A stretch of 64,000 bases of DNA from Bacteroidales bacterium UBA3297 (GCA_002362105.1 DETD01000031.1:268346-332345), one strand, 5' to 3'; positions 7,908-16,368 are shown, counted from the first letter of the stretch. A program made the numbers and translations. The notes: generated from the letters alone by a model not told the origin.

Positions 7908-8759
7908 ATGAAAAAAGGACTCGTACTAGAAGGAGGCGGACTGCGTGGCTTATTTACCGCAGGCGTTATAGACGTTTTGATAGAGCAAGGCATTGTAGCC
8001 GACGGCATGATAGGCGTATCGGCGGGTGCTACTTTCGGCTGCAACTACAAGTCGAAACAAACCGGAAGGGCGCTGCGCTACAACATTGCTTTCAAAGACG
8101 ACCCTCGTTATATGGGGCTGCGCACGCTGCTGAAAACAGGCGAACTGGTCGGCAACGAGTTCAGCTACCACATTCTGCCGCGCGAGCTCGACATTTTCGA
8201 CAACGAGACCTTTAAAAACAACCCTATGGAGTTCTACCTGGTCTGCACCAACGTCGACACCGGAGAAGCCGTATACCGGAAAATAGACAGTTTCGACGAC
8301 CACAACCTCGAATGGTTGCGCGCATCGGCATCGCTGCCTGTTGTGTCGAAGCCCGTCAGCATCGACGGCTACCGGCTACTCGACGGCGGCATGGCCGACT
8401 CTATTCCACTAGCCTACTTCCAAAGTTTGGGCTACGACCGGAACATTGTGGTCTTAACCCAGCCACACGGCTTTCGGAAGAAACGCCCGGCCATCTACCC
8501 CCTTATGAAAATAGCCCTGCGGAAAACGCCCAAAATAGCAGAAGCCATGGCCAACCGGCACATTATGTACAACAAGCAACTCGACTACCTGGCCGAACAA
8601 GAAAAAACGGGCAACACGCTACTCATCTACCCCGAAAAAGAGCTTCCTATAGGACGCTTAGAGCAAAACGAGGCTAAAATGAGGAACGTCTACAATATGG
8701 GACGGGCCGTCTGCGAACAGCGGCTAGACGAAATAAAGAGATTCTACGGCCAAGAATAA
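7908..8759 (+). CDS. Patatin-like phospholipase (YjjU type)
   Basis: The 283-residue protein carries the full patatin signature: an oxyanion-hole glycine run EGGGLRG near the N-terminus, the nucleophile elbow GVSAG with Ser38, and the DGG motif with Asp159, so a Ser-Asp dyad lipid acyl hydrolase. Size and the opening MKKGLVLEGGGLRGLFTAGV resemble E. coli YjjU-type cytoplasmic patatins rather than the larger outer-membrane autotransporter types. There is no signal peptide. It is transcribed divergently from the TonB receptor operon and is closed by a strong terminator, so it is probably monocistronic. The lipid substrate cannot be read from the sequence. Confidence 0.88.
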   Translation: MKKGLVLEGGGLRGLFTAGVIDVLIEQGIVADGMIGVSAGATFGCNYKSKQTGRALRYNIAFKDDPRYMGLRTLLKTGELVGNEFSYHILPRELDIFDNETFKNNPMEFYLVCTNVDTGEAVYRKIDSFDDHNLEWLRASASLPVVSKPVSIDGYRLLDGGMADSIPLAYFQSLGYDRNIVVLTQPHGFRKKRPAIYPLMKIALRKTPKIAEAMANRHIMYNKQLDYLAEQEKTGNTLLIYPEKELPIGRLEQNEAKMRNVYNMGRAVCEQRLDEIKRFYGQE

Positions 8760-8782
8760 GCCGCCCCCGTATACAAGGAAAC

Positions 8783-8819
8783 AAACCCCGCAACAGGAAT
8801 CTGCTGTTGCGGGGTTTTG
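8783..8819. terminator. Strong bidirectional terminator
   Basis: AAACCCCGCAACAG (8783-8796) and CTGTTGCGGGGTTT (8804-8817) form a perfect 14-bp stem with a 7-base loop and T-rich flanks on both strands. It lies between the convergent phospholipase gene and the small minus-strand gene and can serve both. Confidence 0.85.
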
Positions 8820-8847
8820 TACTATTCGCGTTCCAATGAGATAAATC

Positions 8848-9057
8848 CTACTTCAAAAATCCACTAGGAAGAATTTTATAGGCAATGGTAAGCGGAGTGA
8901 TGCCGTGCTGCACATACGAGGCAACCAAAGCATCGAGAATGTCACGTTCTTCAGAAACGGCAATTTCGGAAGATGCCAAATTGGTCAATTCTTCGCGGAA
9001 CTGTCTACGCCATGTTGCGATTTGCTCGGCCGAAACCGAAAGATTTCCATTTTCCAT
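8848..9057 (-). CDS. Small hypothetical protein
   Basis: A 69-residue frame starting MENGNLSVSAEQIATWRRQF that looks mostly helical and amphipathic, with no signal peptide or membrane segment. Its codon use resembles real genes in the window and a bidirectional terminator follows its stop, which supports expression. No family was recognised and it has no operon partner. Confidence 0.5.
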   Translation of the reverse strand: MENGNLSVSAEQIATWRRQFREELTNLASSEIAVSEERDILDALVASYVQHGITPLTIAYKILPSGFLK

Positions 9058-9409
9058 ATAGTTTAATATTGTAGTATTTGATTATGACACTAAGATAATG
9101 CAATAATTTTAAATTCGTGCAATACGGGACGAGCTTTTTTTCTGGCCACCAGCCGCCTTAAAAGTCGGTATCTACTGAAAATCAGCAGACAAGTACAGCA
9201 GCAAAAACGAAAGACGGCCAGACTTCAGTACCAATCCTTTTTCAAAAAACGTCCCATTTCATCGAATGGAAAATAAATTTATTATCACAACTAACTAATC
9301 AAAAAAAGGCTGTAAAACTCTTTTTAATCCGCACAAAATTCATGTCGTAAAACATATTATTATACTGCCGTATATTCGCCTCCGAACAAGAATTAAGTCC
9401 AAATCCTTT
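9058..9409. other. Intergenic region, AT-rich
   Basis: About 350 bases between the small minus-strand gene and the promoter of the broken LytTR gene. It is AT-rich, with no open frame that looks coding and no RNA gene recognised. Confidence 0.4.
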
Positions 9410-9440
9410 TTTGGGAGAAGACATTTATTTCTTAATATTG
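9410..9440 (+). promoter_or_regulatory. Promoter of the broken LytTR-type gene
   Basis: TTTG at 9410-9413, a 19-nt spacer, then TAATATTG at 9433-9440, one mismatch from TAnnTTTG. The predicted start is near 9447, 21 nt before the ATG at 9468. Confidence 0.55.
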
Positions 9441-9467
9441 CACCGAACATTCACAACACCAGTCGAC

Positions 9468-10101
9468 ATGCGTAACAGTATTATTTTTTCTTTATCGGTA
9501 AGCAGTATATGTTTTTTCATATTTCTTCTGCTTAAGCCATTCAATTCAAACGAATATATCCATAACTGGCACTTGTTTCTGCCAGCCTCCACCTTGTCAA
9601 TTTTCATATCTATTTTAGCAGGATTTTCAGTCCTCCACTTCTTATCGAAGATTTACCCATTGAAGGCCAAAAGAAAATGAATATCTTTTTATTTTACTGT
9701 TAGATCTGGCAGTGATTCCATTTTTAATGCTTCTTTTCAGTTCTACCCTGCATTTCTTTTTTTTAAGCGAGCACCATAGCACCTATCGATTATGCTACAA
9801 ATTGTTATGCAACATCCTGTTTTTGGAGTTTGTTTTATTTATTCCAGAAGTTTTCGTTCTTAAATACTATAAAAAGGAGGATGAACTACGCGAACTCCGT
9901 GAACTTAATATAAAATTATCGTCTCTATCTGAGGATAAGGACAACACGCTTTTGTACGGCACGTCACCAAAAGAAGAAGAAATGGTCATAAAGGGCGAAT
10001 ATAAAGACTCTTATTTAGAAGTTAATCCAAACAACATAACCCACATTGAAGCAATGGCTAATGTTTTCTGTCACGCCACCTTCAAACAAGAAGGAAAATA
10101 A
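9468..10101 (+). pseudogene. Broken membrane-bound LytTR-type transcriptional regulator
   Basis: Two adjoining frames read as one gene. Frame one (ATG 9468, stop 9680) gives two membrane segments with a KPF motif after the first, as in Bacteroidota membrane LytTR regulators. The other frame is open from 9664 and gives ENEYLFILLLDLAVIPFLM, two more membrane segments, then a Glu/Lys-rich coiled coil (KKEDELRELRELNIKLSSL) and the beginning of a LytTR DNA-binding domain (VIKGEYKDSYLEVNPNNI, HIEAMAN). Removing one A in the A-runs near 9669-9677 joins the frames. The LytTR domain also stops about 45 residues early at 10101, lacking its C-terminal half, so even the repaired gene would be truncated. 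Promoter and terminator remain. Two short genes instead of one broken one is the alternative. Confidence 0.6.
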
Positions 10102-10130
10102 CAGAAACTCCAAGTAAAATAACAGACAAG

Positions 10131-10167
10131 GCGGATGCAGTATAAACCACAGTCATCCGCTTTTTTC
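10131..10167 (+). terminator. Terminator after the LytTR-type pseudogene
   Basis: GCGGATG (10131-10137) and CATCCGC (10154-10160) form a 7-bp stem followed directly by six T. Confidence 0.7.
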
Positions 10168-10229
10168 ATTAGGGGATAACGCCTAGTAGGAACCACAGCC
10201 TAAATCCAACAAATAGCGATTTTTAAGCA

Positions 10230-10260
10230 TTTGAGTTATAACGAAAAAGATGTACCTTTG
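10230..10260 (+). promoter_or_regulatory. Promoter of the Rpn-type nuclease gene
   Basis: TTTG at 10230-10233, a 19-nt spacer and TACCTTTG at 10253-10260, an exact consensus match. The ATG is at 10292. Confidence 0.75.
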
Positions 10261-10291
10261 TATAAAACAACAGCAATAAAGAACAACGTCT

Positions 10292-11251
10292 ATGGTTGCG
10301 GAAAAATACATACATTTCGATTGGGCCGTGAAGCGTATGCTTCGCGACAAGGCCAATTTTGGAGTGCTGGAAGGGCTACTGACAGTCCTTCTTGAAGAAA
10401 AAATCACCATAACTGAAATCCTTGAAAGCGAAAGCAACCAAGACAGTTACGACGACAAATTCAACCGCGTTGACATTAAGGCAAAGAACTCCAAGGACGA
10501 AATCATTATTGTTGAGGTCCAACTCTCACGAGAGGTTTATTTTCTAGAACGCATTCTCTACGGAGTAAGCAAGGCCATTTGCGAACACGTCTCTTTGGGC
10601 AGCGATTACGACAAAGTAAAAAAGGTATATTCTGTAAACATCCTCTATTTCGACATGGGTACCGGAAAAGACTACCTGTACCATGGCAAAACCGAATTCA
10701 AGGGTGTTTTTACCGACGATATTCTGCAAATAAGCAAAAAGCAACAGAACACTTTCCGGAAATGGCCTGCCGGCAATGTGTTCCCAGAGTATTTCCTCAT
10801 TAGGGTTAACCAGTTCAACGAACTGGCAAAAACTCCGATAGAGGAATGGATGGAATACATTAAGGATGGCATAATCAAGGACGACACCACAGTTCCTGGA
10901 CTTCAAGAAGCAAGAGAAAAACTGAAGTTTATTTCTATGAACGCGGAAGAAAGACGGGCATACGAACGCCACTTAGACAACATCAGAATTCAAAACGATG
11001 TGATTAATACCGCAAAAAACGACGGATTTGCCGAAGGTCTGGAAGAAGGACGGGCCGAAGGTCGAGAAGAAGGACGGGCTGAAGGACGAGAAGAAGGACG
11101 AGAAGAAGGACGAGAAGAAGGACGAGAAGAAGGTCGAATGAACGAAAAGTACGAGAACGCCCGCAAAATGAAATCCAAAGGCTTTTCTTTAGAGGACATT
11201 TCAGAAATAACAGGACTTTCCATCGATGAAATCAAAACGATAAGTGATTAG
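10292..11251 (+). CDS. Rpn-family PD-(D/E)XK nuclease / putative transposase-like protein
   Basis: The 319-residue protein belongs to the PDDEXK_2 group (annotated as Rpn recombination-promoting nuclease or putative transposase). The N-terminus KYIHFDWAVKRMLRDKANFGVLEGLL is typical, and the nuclease core is visible as Asp61 (RVDIKAKN) and Glu75-x-Gln77 (IIIVEVQLSR). Residues ~248-282 are an Arg/Glu/Gly tract built from EGRE units, followed by a short helix-turn-helix-like tail (SKGFSLEDISEITGLSIDEI). Many family members have a similar EGxEEGR tract. It has its own promoter and no DNA-transposition ends were seen around it, so mobility is unproven. These genes are often present in many variable copies per genome. 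Confidence 0.85.
   Translation: MVAEKYIHFDWAVKRMLRDKANFGVLEGLLTVLLEEKITITEILESESNQDSYDDKFNRVDIKAKNSKDEIIIVEVQLSREVYFLERILYGVSKAICEHVSLGSDYDKVKKVYSVNILYFDMGTGKDYLYHGKTEFKGVFTDDILQISKKQQNTFRKWPAGNVFPEYFLIRVNQFNELAKTPIEEWMEYIKDGIIKDDTTVPGLQEAREKLKFISMNAEERRAYERHLDNIRIQNDVINTAKNDGFAEGLEEGRAEGREEGRAEGREEGREEGREEGREEGRMNEKYENARKMKSKGFSLEDISEITGLSIDEIKTISD
11033..11137 (+). repeat. Coding minisatellite, 12-base units (EGRE tract)
   Basis: About 8.75 tandem units of 12 bases (consensus GAAGAAGGACGA, with GCC/GCT/GGT variants in the 5' half) encode the Glu-Gly-Arg tract. The last three to four units are nearly identical. Loss or gain of a unit keeps the frame. Confidence 0.9.
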
Positions 11252-11336
11252 ACTGCGCCCATATTGACAGCCAGACATTCACTAAAGTTCCAACCATTCC
11301 ATTACAACAAATTCGACTAGCGAGGACCAAATCAAG

Positions 11337-11735
11337 ATGAAACACATAGTTTTTTCATTCATATTCACAGTTTTGTGTCTATGCTCATGCAACACAAACA
11401 GCAACAATAGTACGAACAGCACCAACAGTTCCGATTCCAGCAACACAAAGAACGAAATAACGGCAGAAACAGCCTACGAAGGTGTAAACAACTATTGCAA
11501 AAGCACGTATGATTGGAGCGTAGCGGAAGAGAACCCTTCTATGATGTACTTAAAGCAGGGAGAAGAAACCGATTCTACTTATCAAGTGATATTCCGCAGC
11601 TATACGGGCGCATTCGTATACTTTTATGTTCAGAAAACAGATGGTGTCACAAAAATGGTAGAACACGTTCCATCTCTCAACATAGAAAACGAGGCTGGTT
11701 CTTTCAACCTGTTCGACTACTTGAAAAAGGACTGA
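11337..11735 (+). CDS. Lipoprotein with Asn/Ser/Thr-rich linker, unknown function
   Basis: The 132-residue protein has a lipoprotein signal (MKHIVFSFIFTVLCLCSC), then a low-complexity Asn/Ser/Thr linker (about 19-37), then a compact ~95-residue alpha/beta domain (AETAYEGVNNYCKSTYDWSV ... FDYLKKD). The linker looks like a spacer from the lipid anchor. No family recognised. It follows the nuclease gene by 85 bases without a clear promoter, so co-transcription is possible. Confidence 0.65.
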   Translation: MKHIVFSFIFTVLCLCSCNTNSNNSTNSTNSSDSSNTKNEITAETAYEGVNNYCKSTYDWSVAEENPSMMYLKQGEETDSTYQVIFRSYTGAFVYFYVQKTDGVTKMVEHVPSLNIENEAGSFNLFDYLKKD

Positions 11736-11764
11736 CTGAAGCTATTTAAGGTACAAGCAAAAAA

Positions 11765-11811
11765 CGGATGACCAATGCGTTACCCCGTATTTACCCTACA
11801 TCCGCTCTTTT
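11765..11811 (+). terminator. Possible terminator
   Basis: CGGATG (11765-11770) and CATCCG (11799-11804) with a long 28-base loop, followed by CTCTTTT. The stem is short, so confidence is low, but the same CGGATG arm occurs in three other terminators of this window. Confidence 0.4.
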
Positions 11812-11832
11812 ATAGGTTTGTCTGAAAACACG

Positions 11833-12738
11833 ATGATTCCAATCTCATACATCCTCACACCTCTTGCAGGAGCCATTATAGGCTACATCACTAACGATAT
11901 GGCCATCAGGATGCTGTTCCACCCCTACGAGGCCAAATACCTGTTCGGTTTCAAAATTCCGTTCACCCCCGGACTTATACCTAAAGAAAAAGACCGTATG
12001 GCGGAATCAATCGCACAGATGATCAGCGAGAAACTGATGACGGAAGAGGTTTTGCGTGAAAACCTGCTGTCGGAGGATGTGATCGACAAAATAGGGAATA
12101 CCCTATCGGACTTTCTAACCAACCTGCAAAACGACCAAGATTCCATACACCAGAAAGCCTCTTCCTTTTTGGGGGAAGAAGAGATGGCCGGCATAGAGCA
12201 GAGAACCATCGACTCTATTACCGATGTGGTTTCGGAGAAACTGACCAATAACGGACTTGACCAGCAAATAGCCGATATGGCCATAGGCTGTTTCAGACAA
12301 AACGCCAACTTTATCGAATCCATCTACATTTCGGCCAAAGGGAAATCGCTGAGCCAACAGATTGCCGAAACCGTGTCGGACCTGCTAACCGTGCACGCGC
12401 GGCCATTGGCTTACGATATGATAAAAACTACCATCGGAGACTTCCTCAACACCCCTGTAAGCGGGTTGCTGGCCAACAAGCAAGAACAACTAGACGCGTT
12501 CAAGAACGCGGCCATCCGCCTATACAGAAACACCATAACCGAGAAACTGCCAAAAATGATGGAGACCATAAACGTGCAGCAGATGGTTGAGAACAAAATT
12601 AAGGAAATGGACGTGAAAGAGATGGAAGACCTCATTTTCGGCATTATGGACAAAGAATTGAAGGCCATAGTATGGCTAGGCGCCCTGCTAGGCTTCCTTA
12701 TGGGGTTCGTCACTCTAGGACTGAACCAAATTGCATAA
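11833..12738 (+). CDS. DUF445 family membrane protein
   Basis: Translation from the ATG at 11833 (rather than the TTG at 11818) puts the hydrophobic opening at the start, as in the family: MIPISYILTPLAGAIIGYIT followed by NDMAIRMLFHPYEAKYLFGF and PFTPGLIPKEKDRMA, the DUF445 hallmark. One membrane helix lies at each end (the second near 283-300), with a long helical middle. This is the YheB/YtwF type; biochemical role is not established. It stands alone on the plus strand, convergent with yidD. Confidence 0.85.
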   Translation: MIPISYILTPLAGAIIGYITNDMAIRMLFHPYEAKYLFGFKIPFTPGLIPKEKDRMAESIAQMISEKLMTEEVLRENLLSEDVIDKIGNTLSDFLTNLQNDQDSIHQKASSFLGEEEMAGIEQRTIDSITDVVSEKLTNNGLDQQIADMAIGCFRQNANFIESIYISAKGKSLSQQIAETVSDLLTVHARPLAYDMIKTTIGDFLNTPVSGLLANKQEQLDAFKNAAIRLYRNTITEKLPKMMETINVQQMVENKIKEMDVKEMEDLIFGIMDKELKAIVWLGALLGFLMGFVTLGLNQIA

Positions 12739-12757
12739 ACAAAACAGCCGACACAAA

Positions 12758-13006
12758 CTACCAATGGAACTCGTCGGGAACAGGGTCGTACCCATGTCCG
12801 CCCCACCACGGATTACACCGCCAAACACGCTTCAGACCCAGCCAAGTGCCCTTAACGACACCGTGCTTCAGCACAGCCTCGACCATATATTGCGAGCAGG
12901 TAGGCGTATAACGGCAAACTGAAGGGAACATAGGAGAGATGCATTGCCTGTAGAAGTAGACCGGCAACAGATAAACCTTCCGTAAAAGTCCTACCCAACC
13001 CATCAT
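12758..13006 (-). CDS. yidD: Membrane protein insertion efficiency factor YidD
   Basis: The 82-residue protein has the family signature almost entire: PVYFYRQCISPMFPSVCRYTPTCSQYMVEA and GLKRVWRCNPWWGGHGYDPVP, with conserved Cys residues and a proline-rich end. YidD is a small peripheral inner-membrane protein that helps YidC-dependent insertion. Its ATG overlaps the rnpA stop by four bases, so translation is coupled. YidC is not in the window. Confidence 0.95.
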   Translation of the reverse strand: MMGWVGLLRKVYLLPVYFYRQCISPMFPSVCRYTPTCSQYMVEAVLKHGVVKGTWLGLKRVWRCNPWWGGHGYDPVPDEFHW

Positions 13007-13386
13007 CCGAGTTTCTCCCTAAGTTTTTCCAAAGCCACCTTTATCTTGCGTTCCACAACGCTGCTAGGCATCAGGCTGTCGCCCACATACACCATACTGA
13101 AATGCAGCTGCTGCTCGTGAGAAGAGGCCCAATCGAACAGTTCCAGCTTGTTCTTGCGGTACGCCTCACGCAACTGGCGTTTCACACGGTTACGGTCGAC
13201 CGCATGTTTGAATTTCTTTTTTGGAGCAACCACCATACAGCGAACCGGCACCTCGTCGGTTGTAACCAGAAAAGTCACTTTGACGGGGAAAGCCAGGAAG
13301 GACTTACCTTTCCGGAACAGGGTGTCGACCGCCGTCTGTCCGTAAAGATGCTCCTCTTTTGGGAATGTGTACCTTCTTACTTCCAT
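13003..13386 (-). CDS. rnpA: Ribonuclease P protein component
   Basis: At 127 residues it has the usual RnpA size and the RNR motif (HAVDRNRVKRQLREAYR) that contacts the RNase P RNA, after the N-terminal PKEEHLYGQTAVDTLFRKGK. It is the protein subunit for 5' maturation of tRNA. In many bacteria rnpA lies with rpmH near the origin; here it sits in the order DUF4271-hemD-rnpA-yidD, an arrangement I know from Bacteroidota, so no origin is implied. Confidence 0.95.
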   Translation of the reverse strand: MEVRRYTFPKEEHLYGQTAVDTLFRKGKSFLAFPVKVTFLVTTDEVPVRCMVVAPKKKFKHAVDRNRVKRQLREAYRKNKLELFDWASSHEQQLHFSMVYVGDSLMPSSVVERKIKVALEKLREKLG

Positions 13387-13469
13387 ATAAAAACTTGCGC
13401 TATTAAAACAAAAGGGATGAGTTAACAGAACCCTGCCTTCTCACCCCTATACCTGTATAAAGAGTATAC

Positions 13470-14240
13470 TTATTTCTGAGACTTCAAGAAAGCGTCGAGG
13501 GCCGCAGCCATAGACGGATTTTCAGGAGTAGGTGCTTCAACATTAACAACAAGTCCCTTGTCTTTAGCCGCCTTGATGGTAGTCGGACCGAAACAACCTA
13601 TCTTAATGTCGCCCTGTTCGAAATTAGGGAAGTTCGCATAAAGCGAAGTGATACCCGAGGGACTGAAGAACATGAACATATCGTAGTTGAAGTCAGGGTC
13701 CTTGGTAAAGTCGGTACTAACCGTCTTATACATAACCGCCTTCGTATAGTTGGCGTTAATTTCTTCCAAATAGTCAATAATGTCCTTCTTCTGCTCTACG
13801 CACTTGTTCACTTCGTGCACATCAGACATAACGACAAGATATTTTTCGTCGGTATGTTTGGCAATAACGGCAACCAAGTCTTCCAACTTGCTAGTTGCCC
13901 CATAAAACATTTTGCGCTTGCGATACTGGATGTATTTCTGAAGATAAAGTGAAACCTGTTCCGAAACACAGAAATACTTCATGTCGTCGGGAACCGTAAT
14001 ACGCATTTCTTCACAAAGACGGAAAAAGTGGTCAATTCCGACCTTGGCGGTAAACAAAACCGCAGTGTGGTCTAAAATGTTAACCTTCTGGGTACGGAAT
14101 TCCTTTGCTGCAACAGGTTCAACACGAATAAAAGGTTTAAAGTCGAGTGTTATTCCATACTTCTTTTCAATATCAAAATAAGGAGATTTATCTGAAGCAG
14201 GCTTTGGTTGAGAAACCAAAATTCTCTTTATCTTTTGCAT
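13470..14240 (-). CDS. hemD: Uroporphyrinogen-III synthase
   Basis: The 256-residue protein fits the two-domain HemD fold: MQKIKRILVSQPKPASD at the start, the LFTAKVGIDHFFRLCEE segment, and the C-terminal FFSPSGITSLY followed by IGCFGPTTIKAAKDKG, the usual conserved end. It closes hydroxymethylbilane with D-ring inversion to uroporphyrinogen III, for heme or sirohaem. HemD is poorly conserved, but the SPSGI and FGPTT motifs and the gene context agree. It starts 20 bases after the DUF4271 stop. Confidence 0.88.
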   Translation of the reverse strand: MQKIKRILVSQPKPASDKSPYFDIEKKYGITLDFKPFIRVEPVAAKEFRTQKVNILDHTAVLFTAKVGIDHFFRLCEEMRITVPDDMKYFCVSEQVSLYLQKYIQYRKRKMFYGATSKLEDLVAVIAKHTDEKYLVVMSDVHEVNKCVEQKKDIIDYLEEINANYTKAVMYKTVSTDFTKDPDFNYDMFMFFSPSGITSLYANFPNFEQGDIKIGCFGPTTIKAAKDKGLVVNVEAPTPENPSMAAALDAFLKSQK

Positions 14241-14260
14241 CTCTTTTTTATGGTATAAAT

Positions 14261-15355
14261 TTAAACAGTCGCAATTGCATTATAATACCCGAACAGCAAC
14301 GCTGCAAGGGGTAAAAATTCGAGTGTGCAAAGGTACAAAATTAAATAGAGAATGGAAAATCTGAACCTGAAAAAGCGCACAATATCATACACAATAAGCA
14401 AAAGTTCAGCCAAGCAGGCAGCTCCAACACCCACATATAGTAGGGTTTGCGTAACGTTTACCGGTCCGAACGACAAGCACAAGATGACCGGAAAGAGCAC
14501 CATTCCCAGCGCTCCCCACAAATACAGGAACGAATGGCTCCACTCCCTTCTAACATACTTGTCGAAGAAGACAAACGCCAGATAAACGGCCGTGAACTGC
14601 TTGAATAAGACGTAGGCCGCCGACAAGGCGAAGCAAGCAAGCACCGCCATCAGGTACGACCTCGGACCCAGTTTCGGCATATAGGAATGCAGGGCCAGCA
14701 CCACAAACACCGATATGTTGACCATTGCCAACACGTTCAATACAAAACGGTACTGGACTTTCTGCTCGTTCGAGAATTCTGCCGAGGCACTGCTGTGGCG
14801 CTTCAGCGAGAAGAACTCCTTCGCATCGCGTGCTACCGATTTCGAGCGCAACGCGAACACCAAGCCATAGCAGAAAAATATAGCAAACAGAAGCGGAGCG
14901 AACCAGAACTGGTTCTGTATGCACTCCACTTTCGGAATACCCTCAAATCCCACATACTGGTCTTTCGCCGACACCGTCACCTGCTCAGCACGCACAATGG
15001 TAGTGTCGCTAACGCTGGTCAGCTTGGCGAAGATGCTGTCGTAGGCCAGTTCTTCTGCCGAAACAGGAATATGTTCAGGGGGAACCAGTTGGTCGGGAGC
15101 CGCCACCCTTTCATAGGCCAAACAGCTATCGAGGTAGGTGGTATCCATCACCGTTGCCGGAAAATCGTACGCCGAGATATAAAACGTATCTATTTTCTCA
15201 ATACGTTTAGGGCGCCAAACGGCAACCGTATCGACCGGATACGGGACCACCTCGACCACCTCGTTAGCCTGCGGAGGCAGCACCTCCAGCTCGGGGTTTT
15301 GGACCTGATGGTTTGAGGAATCGGACCTAGTATTTACGATGTCAGTTTCTGGCAT
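14261..15355 (-). CDS. DUF4271 membrane protein
   Basis: The 364-residue protein has a hydrophilic N-terminal half of about 150 residues, rich in Pro, Asp and Val (EVVPYPVDTVAVWRPKRI), followed by about six to seven membrane segments (first near FWFAPLLFAIFFCYGLVFAL). This is the layout of DUF4271, a Bacteroidota-specific family that regularly precedes hemD. No signal peptide is evident. Function unknown; linkage to hemD is conserved but a role in tetrapyrrole metabolism is only a guess. Starts 36 bases after the HIT gene stop and may be read through from it. Confidence 0.85.
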   Translation of the reverse strand: MPETDIVNTRSDSSNHQVQNPELEVLPPQANEVVEVVPYPVDTVAVWRPKRIEKIDTFYISAYDFPATVMDTTYLDSCLAYERVAAPDQLVPPEHIPVSAEELAYDSIFAKLTSVSDTTIVRAEQVTVSAKDQYVGFEGIPKVECIQNQFWFAPLLFAIFFCYGLVFALRSKSVARDAKEFFSLKRHSSASAEFSNEQKVQYRFVLNVLAMVNISVFVVLALHSYMPKLGPRSYLMAVLACFALSAAYVLFKQFTAVYLAFVFFDKYVRREWSHSFLYLWGALGMVLFPVILCLSFGPVNVTQTLLYVGVGAACLAELLLIVYDIVRFFRFRFSILYLILYLCTLEFLPLAALLFGYYNAIATV

Positions 15356-15391
15356 CTTAACAAATTAAAAGTTATACGGTAAAAAGTGTGA

Positions 15392-15793
15392 TTATTTGCC
15401 GAACTGCTCACGGATGCGCTTGGCTATTTCAGCCATTTCCTCGGCAGGGACTTGGAGTTTCTCGTTACGGAAGTTCAAATCGTTCTCTTTTTCGAGCGGA
15501 ACCAGGTGGATGTGTACATGAGGGACCTCCATACCCAAAACAGCCACGCCAACACGTTGGCACGGAATAGCCGCCTTTATGGCTTTTGCCACCTTCTTGG
15601 CGAAAAGGGTAAGGCCTGCCAGCGTATCATCGTCAAGGTTGAAGATATAATCTTCTTCCAACTTTCTCGGAATAACGAGTGTGTGTCCCTTTTTCAACGG
15701 ATTAATATCGAGAAAAGCATAGTAGTTCTCGTCTTCTGCAATTTTATAAGAAGGGATTTCCCCATTTGCGATTTTTGTGAAAATAGTTGCCAT
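15392..15793 (-). CDS. HIT family nucleotide-binding hydrolase
   Basis: Starting at the ATG at 15793 gives MATIFTKIANGEIPSYKIAE, the standard opening of bacterial HIT proteins; the upstream extension is not family-like. The 133-residue protein ends with the histidine triad PHVHIHLVP, whose middle His is the nucleophile for purine nucleotide phosphoramidate hydrolysis. The physiological substrate is not certain. It lies between greA and DUF4271 and is separated from greA by a terminator. Confidence 0.92.
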   Translation of the reverse strand: MATIFTKIANGEIPSYKIAEDENYYAFLDINPLKKGHTLVIPRKLEEDYIFNLDDDTLAGLTLFAKKVAKAIKAAIPCQRVGVAVLGMEVPHVHIHLVPLEKENDLNFRNEKLQVPAEEMAEIAKRIREQFGK

Positions 15794-15857
15794 AGTATTA
15801 AGTATTATAAGGAAGAATAAAAAGCCTTTTACGGGTCTGTGACTTTGAAGAAACAAC

Positions 15858-15890
15858 AAAAAAGGGTGCATAACGAAACGCACCCTAAAA
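15858..15890 (-). terminator. Terminator of greA
   Basis: On the minus strand AGGGTGC pairs with GCACCCT (15880-15886 and 15863-15869), followed by TTTTTTGTTG. It lies just after the greA stop codon. Confidence 0.75.
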
Positions 15891-15894
15891 ACTA

Positions 15895-16368
15895 TTATGA
15901 AAGCGAGATGTTCATGATTTCGAACGGAATAGAGCCCGCAGGCACCTTCACCTCAACAACATCGCCCACCTTCTTGCCAAGCAACGCCTGGGCAATAGGA
16001 GTTTTGATTGAGATTTTACCCTCCTTGAGGTTAGCTTCCGACTCCGACACAATAGTGTAAGACATCTTGGCTCCGTTCTTGGTGTTTTTCAGCTCTACCT
16101 TGTTAAGGATTTGCACCTTGTCGGTAGTAAGTTTAGACTCGTCGATAACGATAGCGCTCGCAATTTTCTCCTTCAAGAGGGAAATGCGAGACTCCAACAA
16201 GCCCTGCGCTTCTTTTGCAGCATCGTACTCTGCATTTTCCGAAAGGTCACCTTTGTCTCTTGCCTCAGCAATAGCTCTTGAGATAGCAGGTCGCTCAACA
16301 CCTTCCAAGTGTCGCAACTCCTCTACCATCTTGTCTAGTCCCGCCTGGGACACGTAAGATCCAGCCAT
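15895..16368 (-). CDS. greA: Transcription elongation factor GreA
   Basis: The 157-residue protein has the two GreA parts: an N-terminal coiled coil (about 1-75, with RDKGDLSENAEYDAAKEAQG, whose acidic Asp/Glu tip enters the RNA polymerase channel) and a C-terminal FKBP-like domain (ISIKTPIAQALLGKKVGD). It stimulates cleavage of backtracked transcripts. It has its own promoter overlapping the end of the S41 protease gene, and a strong hairpin with a T-tract lies between promoter and start codon, suggesting control by premature termination. Confidence 0.95.
   Translation of the reverse strand: MAGSYVSQAGLDKMVEELRHLEGVERPAISRAIAEARDKGDLSENAEYDAAKEAQGLLESRISLLKEKIASAIVIDESKLTTDKVQILNKVELKNTKNGAKMSYTIVSESEANLKEGKISIKTPIAQALLGKKVGDVVEVKVPAGSIPFEIMNISLS

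Noticed and set aside
11033..11137. Repeat array resembling a CRISPR
   Set aside because: The 12-base units are contiguous and encode a protein tract; there are no spacers and no cas genes.
10292..11251. Insertion sequence around the Rpn-type nuclease
   Set aside because: No terminal inverted repeats or target-site duplication were found, and the gene has an ordinary promoter.
12758..13386. rnpA-yidD as a marker of the replication origin
   Set aside because: dnaA, rpmH and DnaA-box clusters are missing, and the DUF4271-hemD neighbourhood is normal for this phylum without an origin.
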